From contig CM082582.2 of NCBI GenBank assembly GCA_040954595.2, positions 2,046,001 to 2,110,000 on the forward strand: a stretch of DNA of 64,000 nucleotides, given 5' to 3'. Origin of the DNA: Balanoglossus misakiensis (Eukaryota > Hemichordata). Below, one piece after another: positions 62,501 through 64,000 of this stretch (the stretch's first letter is position 1; the number at the start of each line of letters is the position of its first letter). The notes below the pieces were generated by a model. That model was given only the letters and a program-made list of their open reading frames with translations. It was not told the DNA's origin and ran no database searches. A program made the translations under genes and the position numbers.

Positions 62501-64000
62501 ACAAGAGACATATCCAAGTAGATGAAGAGTCATTGCCAAAATTATCAAAATAGTTTGGTTATGTCCTGCCAGCAATAGTACTCATGTGAACAAAATCCTG
62601 ACTGTTGTGCTTTTTAACAAGAGACATATCAAAGTAGATCAAGAGTCATTGCCAAAATTATCAAAATATTTTGGTTATGTCCTGGAAGCAATAAAACTCA
62701 TGTGAACAAAATCCTGACTGTTGTGCTTTTTAACAAGAGACATATCCAAGTAGATCAAGGGTCATTGCCAAAATTATCAAAATATTTGGGTTATGTCCTG
62801 GCAGCAATAAAACTCATGTGAACAAAATCATGACTGTTGTGCTTTTTAACAAGAGACATATCCAAGAAGATCAAGGGTCATTGCCAAAATTATCAAAATA
62901 TTTGGGTTATGTCCTGGCAGCAATAAAACTCGTGTGAACACAATCATGACTGTTGTGCTTTTTAACAAGAGACATATCCAAGTAGATCAAGGGTCATTGC
63001 CAAAATTATCAAAATATTTGGGTTATGTCCTGGCAGCGATAAAACTCATGTGAACAAAATCAAGACTGTTGTGTATTTTAACAAGAGACATATCCAAGTA
63101 GATCAAGGGTCATTGCCAAAATTATCAAAATATTTGGGTTATGTCCTGGCAGCAATAAAACTCGTGTGAACACAATCATGACTGTTGTGCTTTTTAACAA
63201 GAGACATATCCAAGTAGATCAAGGGTCATTGCCAAAATTATCAAAATATTTGGGTTATGTCTTGGCAGCGATAAAACTCATGTGAACAAAATCAAGACTG
63301 TTGTGTATTTTAACAAGAGACATATCCAAGTAGATCAAGGGTCATTGCCAAAATTATCAAAATATTTGGGTTATGTCCTGGCAGCAATAAAACTCGTGTG
63401 AACACAATCATGACTGTTGTGCTTTTTAACAAGAGACATATCCAAGAAGATCAAGGGTCATTACCAAAATTATCAAAATATTTGGGTTATGTCCTGGCAG
63501 CAATAAAACTCATGTGAACACAATCATGACTGTTGTGCTTTTTAACAAGAGACATATCCAAGTCGATCAAGGGTCATTGCCAAAATTATCAAAATATTTG
63601 GGTTATGTCCTGGCAGCAATAAAACTCGTGTGAACACAATCATGACTGTTGGGCTGTTTATCAAGAGACATATCCAAGTAGTTCAAGGGTCATTGCCATA
63701 ATTATCAAAATATTTGGGTTATGTCCTGACAGCAATAGAATTCATGTGAACAAAATCATGTATGTTGTGCATTTTAACAAGAGACATATCCAAGTAGATG
63801 AAGAGTCATTGCAAAAATTATCAAAATAGTTTGGTTATGTCCTGCCAGCAATAGTACTCATGTGAACAAAATCCTGACTGTTGTGCTTTTTAACAAGAGA
63901 CATATCCAAGTAGATCAAGGGTCATTGCCAAAACTATCAATATATTTGGGTTATGTCCTGGCAGTGATAAAACTCATGTGAACAAAATCCTGACTGTTGT

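Larger units (their letters stand above)
41897..64000 (+). repeat. Satellite B: 116-bp tandem array with interspersed spacer copies (continues past window)
   Basis: Monomer of 116-117 bp with ordered words CAAGGGTCATTGCCAAAATT, TTTGGGTTATGTCCTGGCAG, AATAAAACTCATGTGAACA, CATGACTGTTGTGCTTTTTA, ACAAGAGACATATCCAAGTA. About three monomers (41897-42240) precede a spacer, about 19 (43254-45460) precede the next spacer, and roughly 150 follow without interruption from 46491 to the right edge. Reading frames of about 86 codons recur with the repeat and are not genes. Confidence 0.93.

Noticed and set aside
41897-64000. CRISPR-like regular spacing of conserved words
   Set aside because: The whole 116-bp unit is repeated with no unique spacers, and the context is eukaryotic.

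Overview
This is animal nuclear DNA. It has spliced genes with consensus GT/AG introns, nested transposable elements and very large satellite arrays, and nothing prokaryotic. A Ty3/gypsy-type retroelement with integrase ahead of reverse transcriptase (the order described for the Gmr1 group of deuterostomes) and the AT-rich base composition suggest an invertebrate deuterostome such as a hemichordate, echinoderm or lancelet. The species cannot be fixed from sequence alone.

Layout. (1) 1 to about 14.7 kb is a minus-strand LTR retrotransposon cut in two. Reading from high to low coordinates: a 5' LTR edge at 14328, a tRNA-Pro-type primer-binding site at 14308-14325, an N-terminal gag piece (14049-13604), then, after a 10.6-kb insertion, the rest of gag with a CCHC knuckle and aspartic protease (2962-1774), an in-frame TAA, integrase, and the first part of reverse transcriptase running off the left edge. 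(2) The insertion (2963-13603) is a DNA transposon with a 6-bp target duplication GCTGCA and about 0.9-kb terminal inverted repeats made mostly of 21-bp tandem units. It carries two convergent genes. The plus-strand gene is a single-exon DDE integrase with an N-terminal SAM-like domain. The minus-strand gene has eight exons and encodes a predicted 661-aa SAM-like / UBZ-type zinc finger / HECT ubiquitin ligase. Both look intact. A 796-bp non-autonomous element with a TAA duplication sits in the last HECT intron. (3) 14.7-22.3 kb has no recognisable gene. It holds a foldback element, a tRNA-derived SINE-like piece and dispersed copies of a 'head' repeat. (4) 22.3-38.26 kb is satellite A: about 195-bp monomers, higher-order repeats of 1541 and 2304 bp, and an inverted 1.2-kb segment. 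(5) 38.3-40.6 kb is low-complexity and minisatellite DNA, including a diverged copy of the sequence lying left of satellite A. (6) 40.6-64 kb is a composite repeat that becomes satellite B: 116-bp monomers, with 3237-bp and 6487-bp segmental duplications, running off the right edge.

The most interesting object is the two-gene transposon. A retroviral-type integrase and a ubiquitin ligase each carry their own N-terminal SAM-like domain and travel together between tandem-repeat inverted termini. This suggests a transposase with a dedicated ubiquitin-system partner, but the functional link is inference. The exon model, element borders, target duplications and catalytic residues were read directly from the sequence. 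Family names rest on motif recognition without database searches.
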